49,531 bases of DNA, from positions 1 to 49,531 of the forward strand of contig JAAVEB010000023.1 of assembly GCA_014801525.1 (NCBI GenBank), in the 5' to 3' direction. Under the pieces are notes generated by a model. The model was not told the origin of the DNA. It made no database searches and was given only the letters and a program-made list of their open reading frames with translations. Positions 42,149 to 49,531 of the stretch are shown here, in pieces. The position numbers and the translations under genes are program-made. The stretch is from Bacteroides sp. Lineage in GTDB: Bacteria > Bacteroidota > Bacteroidia > Bacteroidales > Muribaculaceae. Within the stretch, counting starts at the first letter, position 1, and each line of letters starts with the position of its first letter.

Positions 42149-42985
42149 ATGACTCAAAATGGCATTACAACAGGACCTATAGGTATCTTTGACTCGGGTT
42201 ATGGCGGACTCACCATACTGAGCGAGATTCGCCGAGCTCTTCCTGATTATGACTACATCTATCTTGGAGACAACGCCCGCGCTCCCTATGGCACAAGATC
42301 GTTTGATATCGTATACCGCTTCACCCTTGAAGCGGTCGAAAATCTCTTCGCCAGAGGATGTCCGTTGGTCATTCTCGCCTGCAACACCGCTTCGGCAAAA
42401 GCGTTGCGCACCATTCAGCAGACCAACCTGCCCGAGATAGACCCTTCACGCAGAGTTCTCGGAGTGATACGCCCCACCGTTGAAACGATAGGCGACATAA
42501 CCCGCTCCGGCAAAATAGGCATCTTCGGAACACCGGGCACTGTCAAAAGCGGCAGTTATGAAATGGAGATAGCCAAGCTATATCCCGATTTCAAGACCGT
42601 GACCCATGCCTGCCCCATGTGGGTGCCACTCATTGAAAACGGCGAGGCGGCAAGTCCCGGAGCCGACTATTTCGTAAAACAGGAAATCGACAGGCTGCTT
42701 GAGAAGGAGCCTGAAATCGACACCATCATCCTCGGCTGCACCCATTATCCCATTTTGATTGACAAAATCAAGAAATATGTCCCCGACGGCATAGCCGTGG
42801 TGCCTCAAGGCGAGCTCGTGGGAAAAAGCCTTGTCGACTATCTGTCACGCCATCCCGAGATGGAAAAGAGACTCACAAAAGGGGGACGCTGCACTTATCT
42901 TACAACCGAAAATGCCGAAAAATTCAACGAATCGGCAAGCATATTCCTGTCCCACACTGTCAACGCGGAATCAATCACCCTTTGA
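42149..42985 (+). CDS. murI: Glutamate racemase
   Basis: 278 residues. GIFDSGYGGLTILSEI (Asp15/Ser16), YLGDNARAPYG, first catalytic Cys78 in ILACNTASAKALR and second Cys197 in IILGCTHYPILIDKI. It makes D-glutamate for peptidoglycan. The start is supported by a -7 box four bases upstream and by the strong terminator preceding it. A short hairpin (42967-42989) covers the stop codon but lacks a T-run. Confidence 0.95.
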   Translation: MTQNGITTGPIGIFDSGYGGLTILSEIRRALPDYDYIYLGDNARAPYGTRSFDIVYRFTLEAVENLFARGCPLVILACNTASAKALRTIQQTNLPEIDPSRRVLGVIRPTVETIGDITRSGKIGIFGTPGTVKSGSYEMEIAKLYPDFKTVTHACPMWVPLIENGEAASPGADYFVKQEIDRLLEKEPEIDTIILGCTHYPILIDKIKKYVPDGIAVVPQGELVGKSLVDYLSRHPEMEKRLTKGGRCTYLTTENAEKFNESASIFLSHTVNAESITL

Positions 42986-43024
42986 TTCCATCACCATGCC
43001 ACTATACTAACCAATCTATCATAT

Positions 43025-45508
43025 ATGAAACTAACCCTATCTAAATTCCTGACGGCTGTCGCCGTTGTTGCCGCCGCTCAATTGAATGCTGCCGACAACA
43101 ACAACGCCATGAAGCTATGGTATGACAGCCCGGCATCCCTCTGGGTTGAAGCACTCCCGATCGGCAACGGAGCGATCGGAGCAATGGTGTTCGGCGACCC
43201 GGTCAACGAGCAATTCCAGCTCAACGAAGAAACCGTGTGGGGCGGATCTCCCTACAACAACACTAATCCCAAGGCAAAAGAGTCTCTCGGCGAAATCAGA
43301 GACCTCATCTTCCAAGGTAAAAATGTGAAGGCTCAGGAATTGTGCGGTCCCGCCATCTGCGCCCCAAACGGAGCCAACGGAATGCCTTATCAAACCGTGG
43401 GCTCGCTGATGCTCGACTTTGACGGGACGTCTGACTACACGGAATATTATCGCGATCTCGACATCTCAAAAGCTGTAGCCACGACTCGTTTCCGTGTCGG
43501 TGACACTGAATATACCCGCGAGGCATTCACCTCGTTCCCCGACCGTCTCCTCGTGGTGAGGCTGACCGCTTCCCAAAAAGGCAAAATTTCATTTACCGCG
43601 CGCTATGAGACTCCCTACACCGGCACCACCTCATCAACCCCGGCGCGCAACGAACTGCTGCTTCAGGGAAAAACCGATGACCACGAAGGCATACCCGGCA
43701 AAGTGAAGTTTGCCGCATTGACCCAGATTGACCCCAAGGGCGGAAAGATACAAACCGTGGGCGACAGTGCTCTGCGTGTCGTCAACGCCAACGAAGTCAT
43801 CATCTACGTTTCAATCGGCACCAACTTCATCAATTATAAAGACATTTCAGGCGATGCCCTTGCCTCGGCTCGCAACTACCTGAAGAAAGGCAAACGCGAT
43901 TACAAAAAAATGATAGGCGAGCACGAAGCCGCCTATGCCCGACTGTTCAATCGAGTGAGTCTCGATCTCGGTGCCAACGAGCAAGCGTCAAAGCCAACCG
44001 ACGTGAGAGTGAAAGAATTTGCTGCCAATTTCGACCCTCAGCTCGCCGCCCTCTATTTCCAGTTTGGACGCTATCTGCTCATCAGCAGCTCTCAACCCGG
44101 CGGACAAGCCGCCAACCTGCAAGGAATATGGAACCACAAGCTCCGTGCTCCGTGGGACGGTAAATACACCACCGACATAAACGTCGAGATGAACTATTGG
44201 CCTGCCGAGGTCACCAACCTCCCGGAAATGCACGAGCCATTCATATCACTTGTCGAAGATGTTTCCGAAACAGGAAAAGAAGCCGCAGCGATGTATGGCT
44301 GCCGCGGATGGACACTCCACCACAACACCGACATATGGCGTTCAACCGGAGCCGTCGACGGTCCCAAATATGGAGTATGGCCCACATGCAACGCCTGGTT
44401 CGCCCAGCACCTGTGGGACCGCTACCTGTTCTCAGGCGACAAAGAGTATCTCGCAAGCGTCTACCCGATGATGAAAGATGCCTGCAAATTCTATCTCGAC
44501 TTCCTCGTGCGCGAACCTGAAAACAATTGGCTCGTAGTGGCACCCTCCTATTCCCCCGAAAACGCCCCTGTTGTCAACGGCAAGCGCGATTTCGTCATCG
44601 TGGCAGGAACCACGATGGACAATCAGATGGTCTCCGACCTCTTCCGCAACACCATCGACGCAGCTTCAGTGATGAATGAAGACGCCGCTTTCGTCGACAG
44701 CCTCCGCACGGTGGCGGAAAATCTCGCCCCGATGCAAGTGGGACGCTGGGGACAAGTCCAGGAGTGGCTGAAAGACTGGGACAACCCCAAAGACCATCAC
44801 CGCCACACCTCACACCTGTGGGGACTATACCCGGGCAGACAGATCACTTATCGCACTCCCGTGCTGATGGAAGCCGCCAAGAAGACCCTCAACGGTCGCG
44901 GAGACCACTCCACCGGTTGGTCAATGGGATGGAAAGTGTGCTTCTGGGCGCGCCTGCTTGACGGCGACCACGCCTATAAACTTATTACTGAGCAGATTGT
45001 GCCCACCACCGAAGAAAAGGGTCAAAACGGCGGAACCTACCCCAACCTGTTTGACGCCCATCCGCCGTTCCAGATCGATGGCAACTTCGGCTGTGCTGCA
45101 GGAATAGCCGAAATGCTCGTGCAAAGCCATGCCGGTGCCGTCCATCTTCTCCCCGCGCTCCCGTCAGTGTGGAGCAATGGCGAAGTGAAAGGGCTGCGTT
45201 GCCGCGGCGGATTCGTCCTCGATGACCTTGCATGGGAAAACGGGAAAGTGAAAAAAGCGGTAATATCGTCGACCAATGGAGGCATGCTGCGCATCGCATC
45301 GGCAACTCCTCTCAAAAGCGACGCCAAGATGACGCAGGTGAATGAAACAAACACCGGAGTCGAGAATCCGTTGCTCATGCCTCAGGAAATACGCCGCCCG
45401 CTCATAGCCGCAAACGCTCCCGTCAACACCGAAGGCACAAAATCACCCGAGTATGTCTACGACATCGAAACGATCCCCGGAGCAACCTACACCTTCCTGT
45501 CAGAATAA
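43025..45508 (+). CDS. Secreted GH95 alpha-L-fucosidase (or alpha-L-galactosidase)
   Basis: 827 residues with signal peptide ([24 protein letters not shown]). N-terminal GH95 beta domain: [36 protein letters not shown]. The (alpha/alpha)6 catalytic domain has [33 protein letters not shown] (the two Asn of the active site), [20 protein letters not shown] (the general-acid Glu) and [17 protein letters not shown] (the Asp that works with the Asn pair). GH95 enzymes act by inversion on alpha-1,2-fucosyl links of mucin, milk oligosaccharides or plant xyloglucan. No other CAZyme or SusCD gene is near, so it acts as a single-gene locus. Confidence 0.93.
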   Translation: MKLTLSKFLTAVAVVAAAQLNAADNNNAMKLWYDSPASLWVEALPIGNGAIGAMVFGDPVNEQFQLNEETVWGGSPYNNTNPKAKESLGEIRDLIFQGKNVKAQELCGPAICAPNGANGMPYQTVGSLMLDFDGTSDYTEYYRDLDISKAVATTRFRVGDTEYTREAFTSFPDRLLVVRLTASQKGKISFTARYETPYTGTTSSTPARNELLLQGKTDDHEGIPGKVKFAALTQIDPKGGKIQTVGDSALRVVNANEVIIYVSIGTNFINYKDISGDALASARNYLKKGKRDYKKMIGEHEAAYARLFNRVSLDLGANEQASKPTDVRVKEFAANFDPQLAALYFQFGRYLLISSSQPGGQAANLQGIWNHKLRAPWDGKYTTDINVEMNYWPAEVTNLPEMHEPFISLVEDVSETGKEAAAMYGCRGWTLHHNTDIWRSTGAVDGPKYGVWPTCNAWFAQHLWDRYLFSGDKEYLASVYPMMKDACKFYLDFLVREPENNWLVVAPSYSPENAPVVNGKRDFVIVAGTTMDNQMVSDLFRNTIDAASVMNEDAAFVDSLRTVAENLAPMQVGRWGQVQEWLKDWDNPKDHHRHTSHLWGLYPGRQITYRTPVLMEAAKKTLNGRGDHSTGWSMGWKVCFWARLLDGDHAYKLITEQIVPTTEEKGQNGGTYPNLFDAHPPFQIDGNFGCAAGIAEMLVQSHAGAVHLLPALPSVWSNGEVKGLRCRGGFVLDDLAWENGKVKKAVISSTNGGMLRIASATPLKSDAKMTQVNETNTGVENPLLMPQEIRRPLIAANAPVNTEGTKSPEYVYDIETIPGATYTFLSE

Positions 45509-45522
45509 TAGACATTCCCACA

Positions 45523-45564
45523 TAAAAATAAAAGCGCCGCAATTTTGCGACGCTTTTATTTTTA
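45523..45564. terminator. Bidirectional terminator between GH95 and M48 genes
   Basis: 18-bp arms (45523-45540, 45547-45564) with one mismatch and a six-base loop. Both ends are A/T tracts, so the hairpin ends in a U-run on either strand and serves the two convergent genes. Confidence 0.9.
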
Positions 45565-45585
45565 TAGTTACAGTTACTAAGATTA

Positions 45586-46392
45586 TTACTTCTTCTCCTC
45601 AGCAGTTGTTGCAGGACGCTCAAAGCCATCCTTCTTGCAACGCTCGGTCATGTGCTTGATGCGTGCCGCGGTTTCAGGATGAGAAGAGAACATCTTATCC
45701 ATGTAGCTCGACTTGGCGCCGCCGTCACCCTCCATTTTCTGGAACTTTTCAAACGCCATCACCATTCCCCAGGGATTCTTTCCGTTTGCTTTCAGGAAGT
45801 CATATCCACAATCGTCAGCTTCGTTTTCCTGCTTCTGAGAGAACTTGGCGTTAATAAGTGAAGAACCGAGATTGCCAAGCTGAGAATCGGTCAGCACGGC
45901 AGCCTTTCCGCTTGTAGAAGCAACACCATCCTTAAGCGCGTCGCTCAAAAGCTGGGTCTTGAACGCATTCTTTGAATGATGCTTCATCACATGACCAATT
46001 TCATGACCTATGATACCGAGCAATTCATCGTCGCTCATTATGTCCATCAACGAAGAAAACACGCGCACACTGCCGTCAGGGCAAGCGAAAGCATTCACGT
46101 CGATCACGTCATAGACCTTAAAGTTCAACGGAATTCCGTCGGCTTCGGTTATACCCTCAGTAAGCTTGTTAAGTCTCAGGGTGTAAGGATCGTTAGCGTC
46201 ACAAACTTTGTTGTGTGTATCCATCCACTCAACTGATTCCTTAACATATTCGGCCATTTCCTTATCAGTCAAGGTAGCAGCCTTGACCGCCTTTGACGCG
46301 CCCTTAACCGCTCTACCGAGATTAAACTGAGCCGACGCCGAGAAACAGGTCGACATTAACAGAATCGACAAAAAAATTTTAATTCCTTTCAT
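45586..46392 (-). CDS. M48-family zinc metallopeptidase, secreted
   Basis: 268 residues from the ATG at 46392 (MKGIKIFLSILLMSTCFSAS then AQ, a clean signal peptide); the frame is open to 46461 but the extension looks non-coding and the promoter lies there. Zinc site HEIGH (130-134) in LLGIIGHEIGHVMKHHSKNA and the third ligand in KQENEADDCGYDFL; SSHPETAARIKHM near the end is typical of M48/BepA/LoiP-like peptidases. It is probably periplasmic quality control of envelope proteins. Shorter than BepA and without TPR repeats. Confidence 0.9.
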   Translation of the reverse strand: MKGIKIFLSILLMSTCFSASAQFNLGRAVKGASKAVKAATLTDKEMAEYVKESVEWMDTHNKVCDANDPYTLRLNKLTEGITEADGIPLNFKVYDVIDVNAFACPDGSVRVFSSLMDIMSDDELLGIIGHEIGHVMKHHSKNAFKTQLLSDALKDGVASTSGKAAVLTDSQLGNLGSSLINAKFSQKQENEADDCGYDFLKANGKNPWGMVMAFEKFQKMEGDGGAKSSYMDKMFSSHPETAARIKHMTERCKKDGFERPATTAEEKK

Positions 46393-46426
46393 AAAATAAC
46401 GATATTTGCATTCAAATTTTCCTGTG

Positions 46427-46456
46427 CAAAAATACAAAAAAATTAAGTCACACAAA
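46427..46456 (-). promoter_or_regulatory. Promoter for the M48 peptidase
   Basis: Minus-strand TTTG (46456-46453), 18 bases, TATTTTTG (46434-46427); predicted leader about 30 bases. Spacing is one base below the usual range. Confidence 0.55.
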
Positions 46457-46467
46457 AACATTTAAAC

Positions 46468-46986
46468 ATGGCAAAGACAATCATAACATCCCTTGTGATA
46501 ATTTTAAGTATCGGAGTCATAATAGGACTATCATCGCTCACCATGACAAGCCCATGGTTTCCCATCGGCGCCTCAGCGGCTTTCGCGGCGATAACAGGCT
46601 CGGTTCTCGCCCCGAAGTGGGAATGGTTCACCAAGACCAACCGCTTCATCCTCAATTATCTTTGCCATCTCGCCGCAGTAACAATCCTAATGGCGGCGGC
46701 ATTCTACATAATCAACTACGCATTTGCCGACAAAGAAAGCATCCACACCGTGAAAGCCACTGTCGAACGGAGATACTCCGAAACCCGACATAAAACCCGC
46801 CGTCTACGCCGCAACGTCTATGTCAACGGCGAGCCCTATAAAGTCTACTACATGGAACTGCGTTTTGAGAACGGCATGAAAAAATCGCGCAGCATCTCTC
46901 TCGCCAAATTCAACCGCATCAGAAAAGGCGACACCATCAACGTCAAAATCGCCCAAGGCGCCTTCCACATCCCCGTAATCAAATAA
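46468..46986 (+). CDS. Unknown membrane protein with DUF3592-like soluble tail
   Basis: 172 residues: three hydrophobic segments (about 5-27, 31-48 and 64-86), then a basic beta-rich domain of about 85 residues (HTVKATVERRYSETRHKTRR, YKVYYMELRFENGMKKSRSI, KGDTINVKIAQGAFHIPVIK). The tail resembles the small beta domain of DUF3592-like proteins in size and strand order, but I do not recognise the family. It lies divergently from the M48 gene with 75 bases between the starts. Function unknown. Confidence 0.7.
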   Translation: MAKTIITSLVIILSIGVIIGLSSLTMTSPWFPIGASAAFAAITGSVLAPKWEWFTKTNRFILNYLCHLAAVTILMAAAFYIINYAFADKESIHTVKATVERRYSETRHKTRRLRRNVYVNGEPYKVYYMELRFENGMKKSRSISLAKFNRIRKGDTINVKIAQGAFHIPVIK

Positions 46987-46989
46987 CGC

Positions 46990-47010
46990 ATCCTCCCCCG
47001 GGAGGGGGAT
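46990..47010. repeat. Short GC-rich inverted repeat
   Basis: ATCCTCC pairs with GGGGGAT (one wobble) around CCCGGGA, three bases after the stop at 46986. It lacks a T-run; it could be a weak terminator or a relic of an intergenic repeat. Confidence 0.35.
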
Positions 47011-47030
47011 TAAGCAACCGCAAGGACACA

Positions 47031-47060
47031 AAAAAAGCTGATCACTTGAGTGGTCAGCTT
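47031..47060 (-). terminator. Terminator of the small repetitive lipoprotein gene
   Basis: On the minus strand AAGCTGACCA (47060-47051) pairs with TGATCAGCTT (47044-47035) with one wobble, and is followed by a run of Ts (47036-47031). Confidence 0.85.
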
Positions 47061-47082
47061 ATTTCATGCTGTGTAAATTTAA

Positions 47083-47286
47083 TTACTGAGCAACAGCAGC
47101 TGAGTCAGCGGGAGCAGCTACAGAATCAGCAACAGCAGCAGCTGAATCAGCTACAACTTCAACAGCTTCTTCTACAACTTCAACAGCTTCTTCTGCGGGA
47201 GCAGCAGCTTCAGTGGTTTCAGCATTCTTGCAAGAGAACATAGAAGCGCTGAATACAACAGCAAGTAATAAAACTAACTTTTTCAT
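47083..47286 (-). CDS. Tiny Ala/Val/Glu-rich lipoprotein
   Basis: 67 residues with a lipoprotein signal (MKKLVLLLAVVFSASMFSC, Cys19) followed by a sequence of only a few residue types: KNAETTEAAAPAEEAVEVVE, then EAVEVVADSAAAVADSVAAP and ADSAAVAQ. Two internal near-repeats are visible: EEAVEVV twice and a series of A-D-S-A/V steps every 6-8 residues. The composition suggests a disordered or helical acidic tail on the outer or inner membrane. Strong promoter and terminator make it a real, probably abundant small protein, loosely comparable in size to Lpp but without its heptads. Function unknown. Confidence 0.8.
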   Translation of the reverse strand: MKKLVLLLAVVFSASMFSCKNAETTEAAAPAEEAVEVVEEAVEVVADSAAAVADSVAAPADSAAVAQ

Positions 47287-47334
47287 TTCTTTGTAAATTA
47301 ATAATAAAACAATTTTTTAGCTTCAAAAACGATG

Positions 47335-47364
47335 CAAAGTTAATACAAAATTATAATACTACAA
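47335..47364 (-). promoter_or_regulatory. Strong promoter for the tiny lipoprotein
   Basis: Minus-strand TTG (47364-47362), 19 bases, TAACTTTG (47342-47335): a full consensus; leader about 45 bases to the ATG at 47286. Confidence 0.75.
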
Positions 47365-47428
47365 CTTTTTTTTGTGATTATTTTCGCCTTATTAATGAAC
47401 TTATACGAAAAAAGAGCCTTTTCGGGCA

Positions 47429-49129
47429 TTATTTAACATTTGCATTCGCTATTCTATTAGCCATAGCCACCGCTTTGGTGATATGGTCACATATATGATC
47501 CTTCCCTATGAGGGCGTCAATTTTCGATTTTTCAAGCACCTGTCTGACCGAATGATTAACGCCCGAAAGCACCACATGGATGCCGTCGGCTTGCGATGAC
47601 TTGATCAGCAGCTCAAGATTGTGGACGCCGGTAGCGTCGATAAACGGCACTCGGCGCATGCGTATGATGCGCACAACAGTTTTTCCGCCTCCGACGGTAG
47701 AGCGCATCAACTCGTCAAATTTAGTCGCCACTCCGAAGAAGAACGGACCGTCAATCTCATACACACTCACGCCGTTGGCAACATTGAGCACTTCATGCTG
47801 AGTGAGATCAGTGCCCTCGGCAACGTCAAGCTGTTCGGAGTACACGCGCACCTGCGTATTTTCCATGACGCGCTGAAGAAACAGGATGATGGCAAGCAGC
47901 AATCCTATTTCGATTGCGATCGTAAGATCGAATATCACAGTAAGGAGGAAAGTCACGATCAGCACCGACACATCGCTCTTCGGAGCCTTGAAAATGCCGA
48001 CCACCGTGCGCCATCCGCTCATATTATATGATACCATTATAAGAACAGCGGCAAGACAGCTCATCGGGACCAGGTTGATAAGCGGCATCAGGAACAGGAA
48101 TATCAGCAACAGAACCAGAGTGTGAATAATTCCCGCAACGGGGGTCCGTCCGCCATTGGTGATGTTGGTCATCGTGCGCGCTATCGCTCCGGTCACAGGA
48201 ATACCGCCGAAGAAAGGCACAATCACGTTAGCTATACCCTGACCGATAAGCTCCGTATTGCTGTTGGTGCGCGAGCCGGTCACACCGTCAGCCACAGTAG
48301 CCGAGAGCAGCGACTCGATAGCGCAAAGAATAGCGATTGTGAACGCCGAGGGCATAAGCTGGTTGATGGTATTCATCGAAAGCTCAAATCCCTTGGGCTG
48401 GGGAATATCGGTAGGCAGCGAGCCGAAGCGGTCGCCGATAGTCTCTATTTCAAGACCGGGGAAATACATTTCAGCGAAATAAACTCCGATCGTGGCAAGG
48501 ATAATGGCAATCAATGACCCCGGCAGCTTCTTTGAAATCTTAGGAGTGACGATGATAATGAGCAGCGAAATCACGCCTACGATAAGCGTGGCAAAATGAG
48601 TGTGGTTAAAATTGCGGATAAACACGCCCCACTTCGACAGGAATTCGCTTGGAACGTCGGTCAGCCCAAGTCCGAAGAAGTCATTGATCTGAGTCGAGAA
48701 AATTGTGAGCGCGATACCGCTTGTGAATCCCACCACAATAGGATAAGGTATAAACTTGATGACAGTTCCAAGATGAAACACCCCAAGCATTATAAGTATC
48801 AATCCCGCCATGAGAGTGGCAATCGCAAGCCCCTCAAGCCCGAAATTTTGAATTATGCTGTAAACTATCACGATAAACGCTCCGGTAGGACCGCCTATCT
48901 GAACCGAGTTACCTCCGAAAGCCGACACAAGAAAGCCGCCTATGATTGCAGTTATAAGACCTATAGTGGGACTTACTCCCGACGCGATACCGAATGCGAT
49001 AGCAAGCGGAAGAGCAACAATTCCAACAACCACTCCGGCTACAAGATCATCCTTAAACCGGCTCATTGAATAATGACGCAAAGCCGAAAACAATTTGGGC
49101 TTAAAGTCAATAGCACCTGATAATTTCAT
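47429..49129 (-). CDS. SulP (SLC26)-family anion transporter with STAS domain
   Basis: 566 residues from the ATG at 49129 (MKLSGAIDFKPKLFSALRHY); the frame is open to 49282 but the extra 51 residues are not family-like and cover the promoter. About 10-14 membrane segments: DDLVAGVVVGIVALPLAIAF (the SulP entry motif), GGNSVQIGGPTGAFIVIVYS, FTSGIALTIFSTQ, NIVVPF-type region VIVPFFGGIPVTGAIARTMT with NITNGGRTPVAGI. The STAS domain (about 440-560) contains FIDATGVHNLELLIKSSQ. Family members carry sulfate, bicarbonate or dicarboxylates; the sequence does not decide which. No sulfate-assimilation gene is nearby. Confidence 0.92.
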   Translation of the reverse strand: MKLSGAIDFKPKLFSALRHYSMSRFKDDLVAGVVVGIVALPLAIAFGIASGVSPTIGLITAIIGGFLVSAFGGNSVQIGGPTGAFIVIVYSIIQNFGLEGLAIATLMAGLILIMLGVFHLGTVIKFIPYPIVVGFTSGIALTIFSTQINDFFGLGLTDVPSEFLSKWGVFIRNFNHTHFATLIVGVISLLIIIVTPKISKKLPGSLIAIILATIGVYFAEMYFPGLEIETIGDRFGSLPTDIPQPKGFELSMNTINQLMPSAFTIAILCAIESLLSATVADGVTGSRTNSNTELIGQGIANVIVPFFGGIPVTGAIARTMTNITNGGRTPVAGIIHTLVLLLIFLFLMPLINLVPMSCLAAVLIMVSYNMSGWRTVVGIFKAPKSDVSVLIVTFLLTVIFDLTIAIEIGLLLAIILFLQRVMENTQVRVYSEQLDVAEGTDLTQHEVLNVANGVSVYEIDGPFFFGVATKFDELMRSTVGGGKTVVRIIRMRRVPFIDATGVHNLELLIKSSQADGIHVVLSGVNHSVRQVLEKSKIDALIGKDHICDHITKAVAMANRIANANVK

Positions 49130-49171
49130 CGCAGTGATGATTTTAATTTTTATAGATTGAAAAACAAGGCG

Positions 49172-49179
49172 CAAAATTA
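49172..49179 (-). promoter_or_regulatory. -7 box for the SulP gene
   Basis: TAATTTTG on the minus strand, about 43 bases before the ATG at 49129. A TTTG at 49197-49194 is only 14 bases away, too close for the usual spacing. Confidence 0.45.
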
Positions 49180-49271
49180 ACAAATTTTCTCCACAAAATA
49201 AAAAATATGCTAAAATCTCGCTTTTTCCTCCCATTTGAAAACTTTCCTCCCCCTTCGGCGTTATAAGAGTA

Positions 49272-49370
49272 TGAGAAGGCATTTTTCTGGCGTTATTAAA
49301 AAGCCAACTCCGTTAAAAGTGAAACCTTCTCAGCCCCCCTTCCTCCACCGGAAGGTGGGCTCTTTTTTTA
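49272..49370 (+). terminator. Orphan plus-strand terminator preceded by a bracketing inverted repeat
   Basis: The terminator stem is 49332-49343 with 49350-49361 (12 bp, one mismatch), six-base loop and a T-run (49363-49369) on the plus strand. TGAGAAGG (49272-49279) and CCTTCTCA (49325-49332) are exact complements immediately before it. No plus-strand gene ends here, so a short structured RNA or an old gene remnant is possible. Confidence 0.55.
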
Positions 49371-49531
49371 TAGCCCTGCAACTTGCGCAATCCCAGCAAA
49401 TTCACTAATTTTGGGTCAATGCAAATAATGGGTTGAAATGTTAAAAAACAACGGGAGTGTAATCTTTTCATGCGCATAGCTTGGAGAGCCTGAAAAGGAA
49501 GAAGGGTATGTCAGCAACTCCGCGGAACTGG
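49371..49531 (+). other. Right edge without a definable gene: strong outward promoter and leader
   Basis: TTG (49383-49385), 20 bases, TAATTTTG (49406-49413) is a full consensus promoter reading out of the window. The transcribed part (from about 49417) has only short reading frames inside the window (MLKNNGSVIFSCA, MRIAWRA); one frame from ATG 49509 (MSATPRNW) is open to the edge and follows a purine-rich tract. It could be a 5' leader, a structured RNA or the start of a gene; I cannot tell. Confidence 0.5.

Noticed and set aside
42967..42989. Hairpin over the murI stop codon as a terminator
   Set aside because: Stem of eight base pairs with a seven-base loop but no T-run after it; GH95 may be partly read through from murI.
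49440..49531. Cobalamin or other known riboswitch, tmRNA or SRP RNA at the right edge
   Set aside because: Compared by eye with the conserved boxes I know; short similarities (GGAACTGG, AAGGAAGAAG) do not extend to a full motif.
1..49531. Mobile elements, prophage, restriction or defence systems, tRNA and rRNA
   Set aside because: No transposase, integrase, terminal inverted repeats, methyltransferase-restriction pair or tRNA-like fold was seen; nearly all space is filled by the listed genes.

Overview
The window looks like chromosomal DNA of a Bacteroidales bacterium, most likely of the Muribaculaceae or a close relative. The evidence is the Bacteroidetes promoter grammar (TTTG or TTG, 19-21 bases, TAnnTTTG) in front of many genes, the near absence of Shine-Dalgarno sites, and families almost confined to this phylum (DUF4492 beside cydA, DUF4199 with a GT2, DUF6452-DUF6048, DUF6242, DUF6089, a BioG-BioC fusion). 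Family names are recalled from the protein sequences and were not searched. I see no rRNA, tRNA, CRISPR array, insertion sequence, prophage or SusCD pair.

Layout. 1-5262 (all minus): start of cytochrome bd oxidase subunit I, DUF4492, zinc-free ribosomal protein L31, a biotin-dependent carboxyltransferase/decarboxylase subunit and a class A penicillin-binding protein. 5395-12724 (plus): a five-gene operon that looks like a synthase-dependent exopolysaccharide machine: outer-membrane/periplasmic TolC-like protein, HlyD-like adaptor ending in a SPOR-like domain, a soluble protein with three zinc ribbons (TackOD1-like), a processive GT2 synthase and a nucleotide-sugar dehydrogenase. 12753-19820: a strongly promoted two-part lipoprotein, a hybrid histidine kinase with a periplasmic-binding-protein-like sensor, and a beta-helix lipoprotein. 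19863-23401: operon DUF4199-GT2-nitroreductase-DUF6452-DUF6048. 23427-28861 (minus): a 57-residue membrane protein translationally coupled to a 3'-5' exonuclease, then the biotin operon bioA-bioF-bioGC-bioD. 28959-30057: ROK glucokinase. 30054-32098: the most interesting locus, a Tat-exported Cys-rich repeat peptide followed at once by a radical SAM/SPASM enzyme with a PqqD-like N-terminal region, i.e. a RiPP-type system. 32063-34121 (minus): comF-recX-prmC. 34147-42985 (plus): ribD, DUF6242 lipoprotein, DUF6089 barrel, uppS, bamA, two Skp/OmpH chaperones, murI, an envelope-building block. 43025-49129: solitary GH95 fucosidase, M48 peptidase, unknown membrane protein, tiny repetitive lipoprotein and a SulP-STAS transporter. 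49130-49531 has no gene I can define but holds an orphan terminator and a very good promoter reading out of the window.

The genes fit together mainly as envelope biology: lipid carrier (UppS), outer-membrane assembly (BamA, Skp), peptidoglycan (MurI, PBP1A), and polysaccharide synthesis and export. The biotin operon could supply the biotinylated carboxyltransferase subunit encoded in the same window. The best candidate for an undescribed system is the Tat-signal CGSSYDC repeat peptide plus radical SAM enzyme; second is the exopolysaccharide operon with its zinc-ribbon protein.
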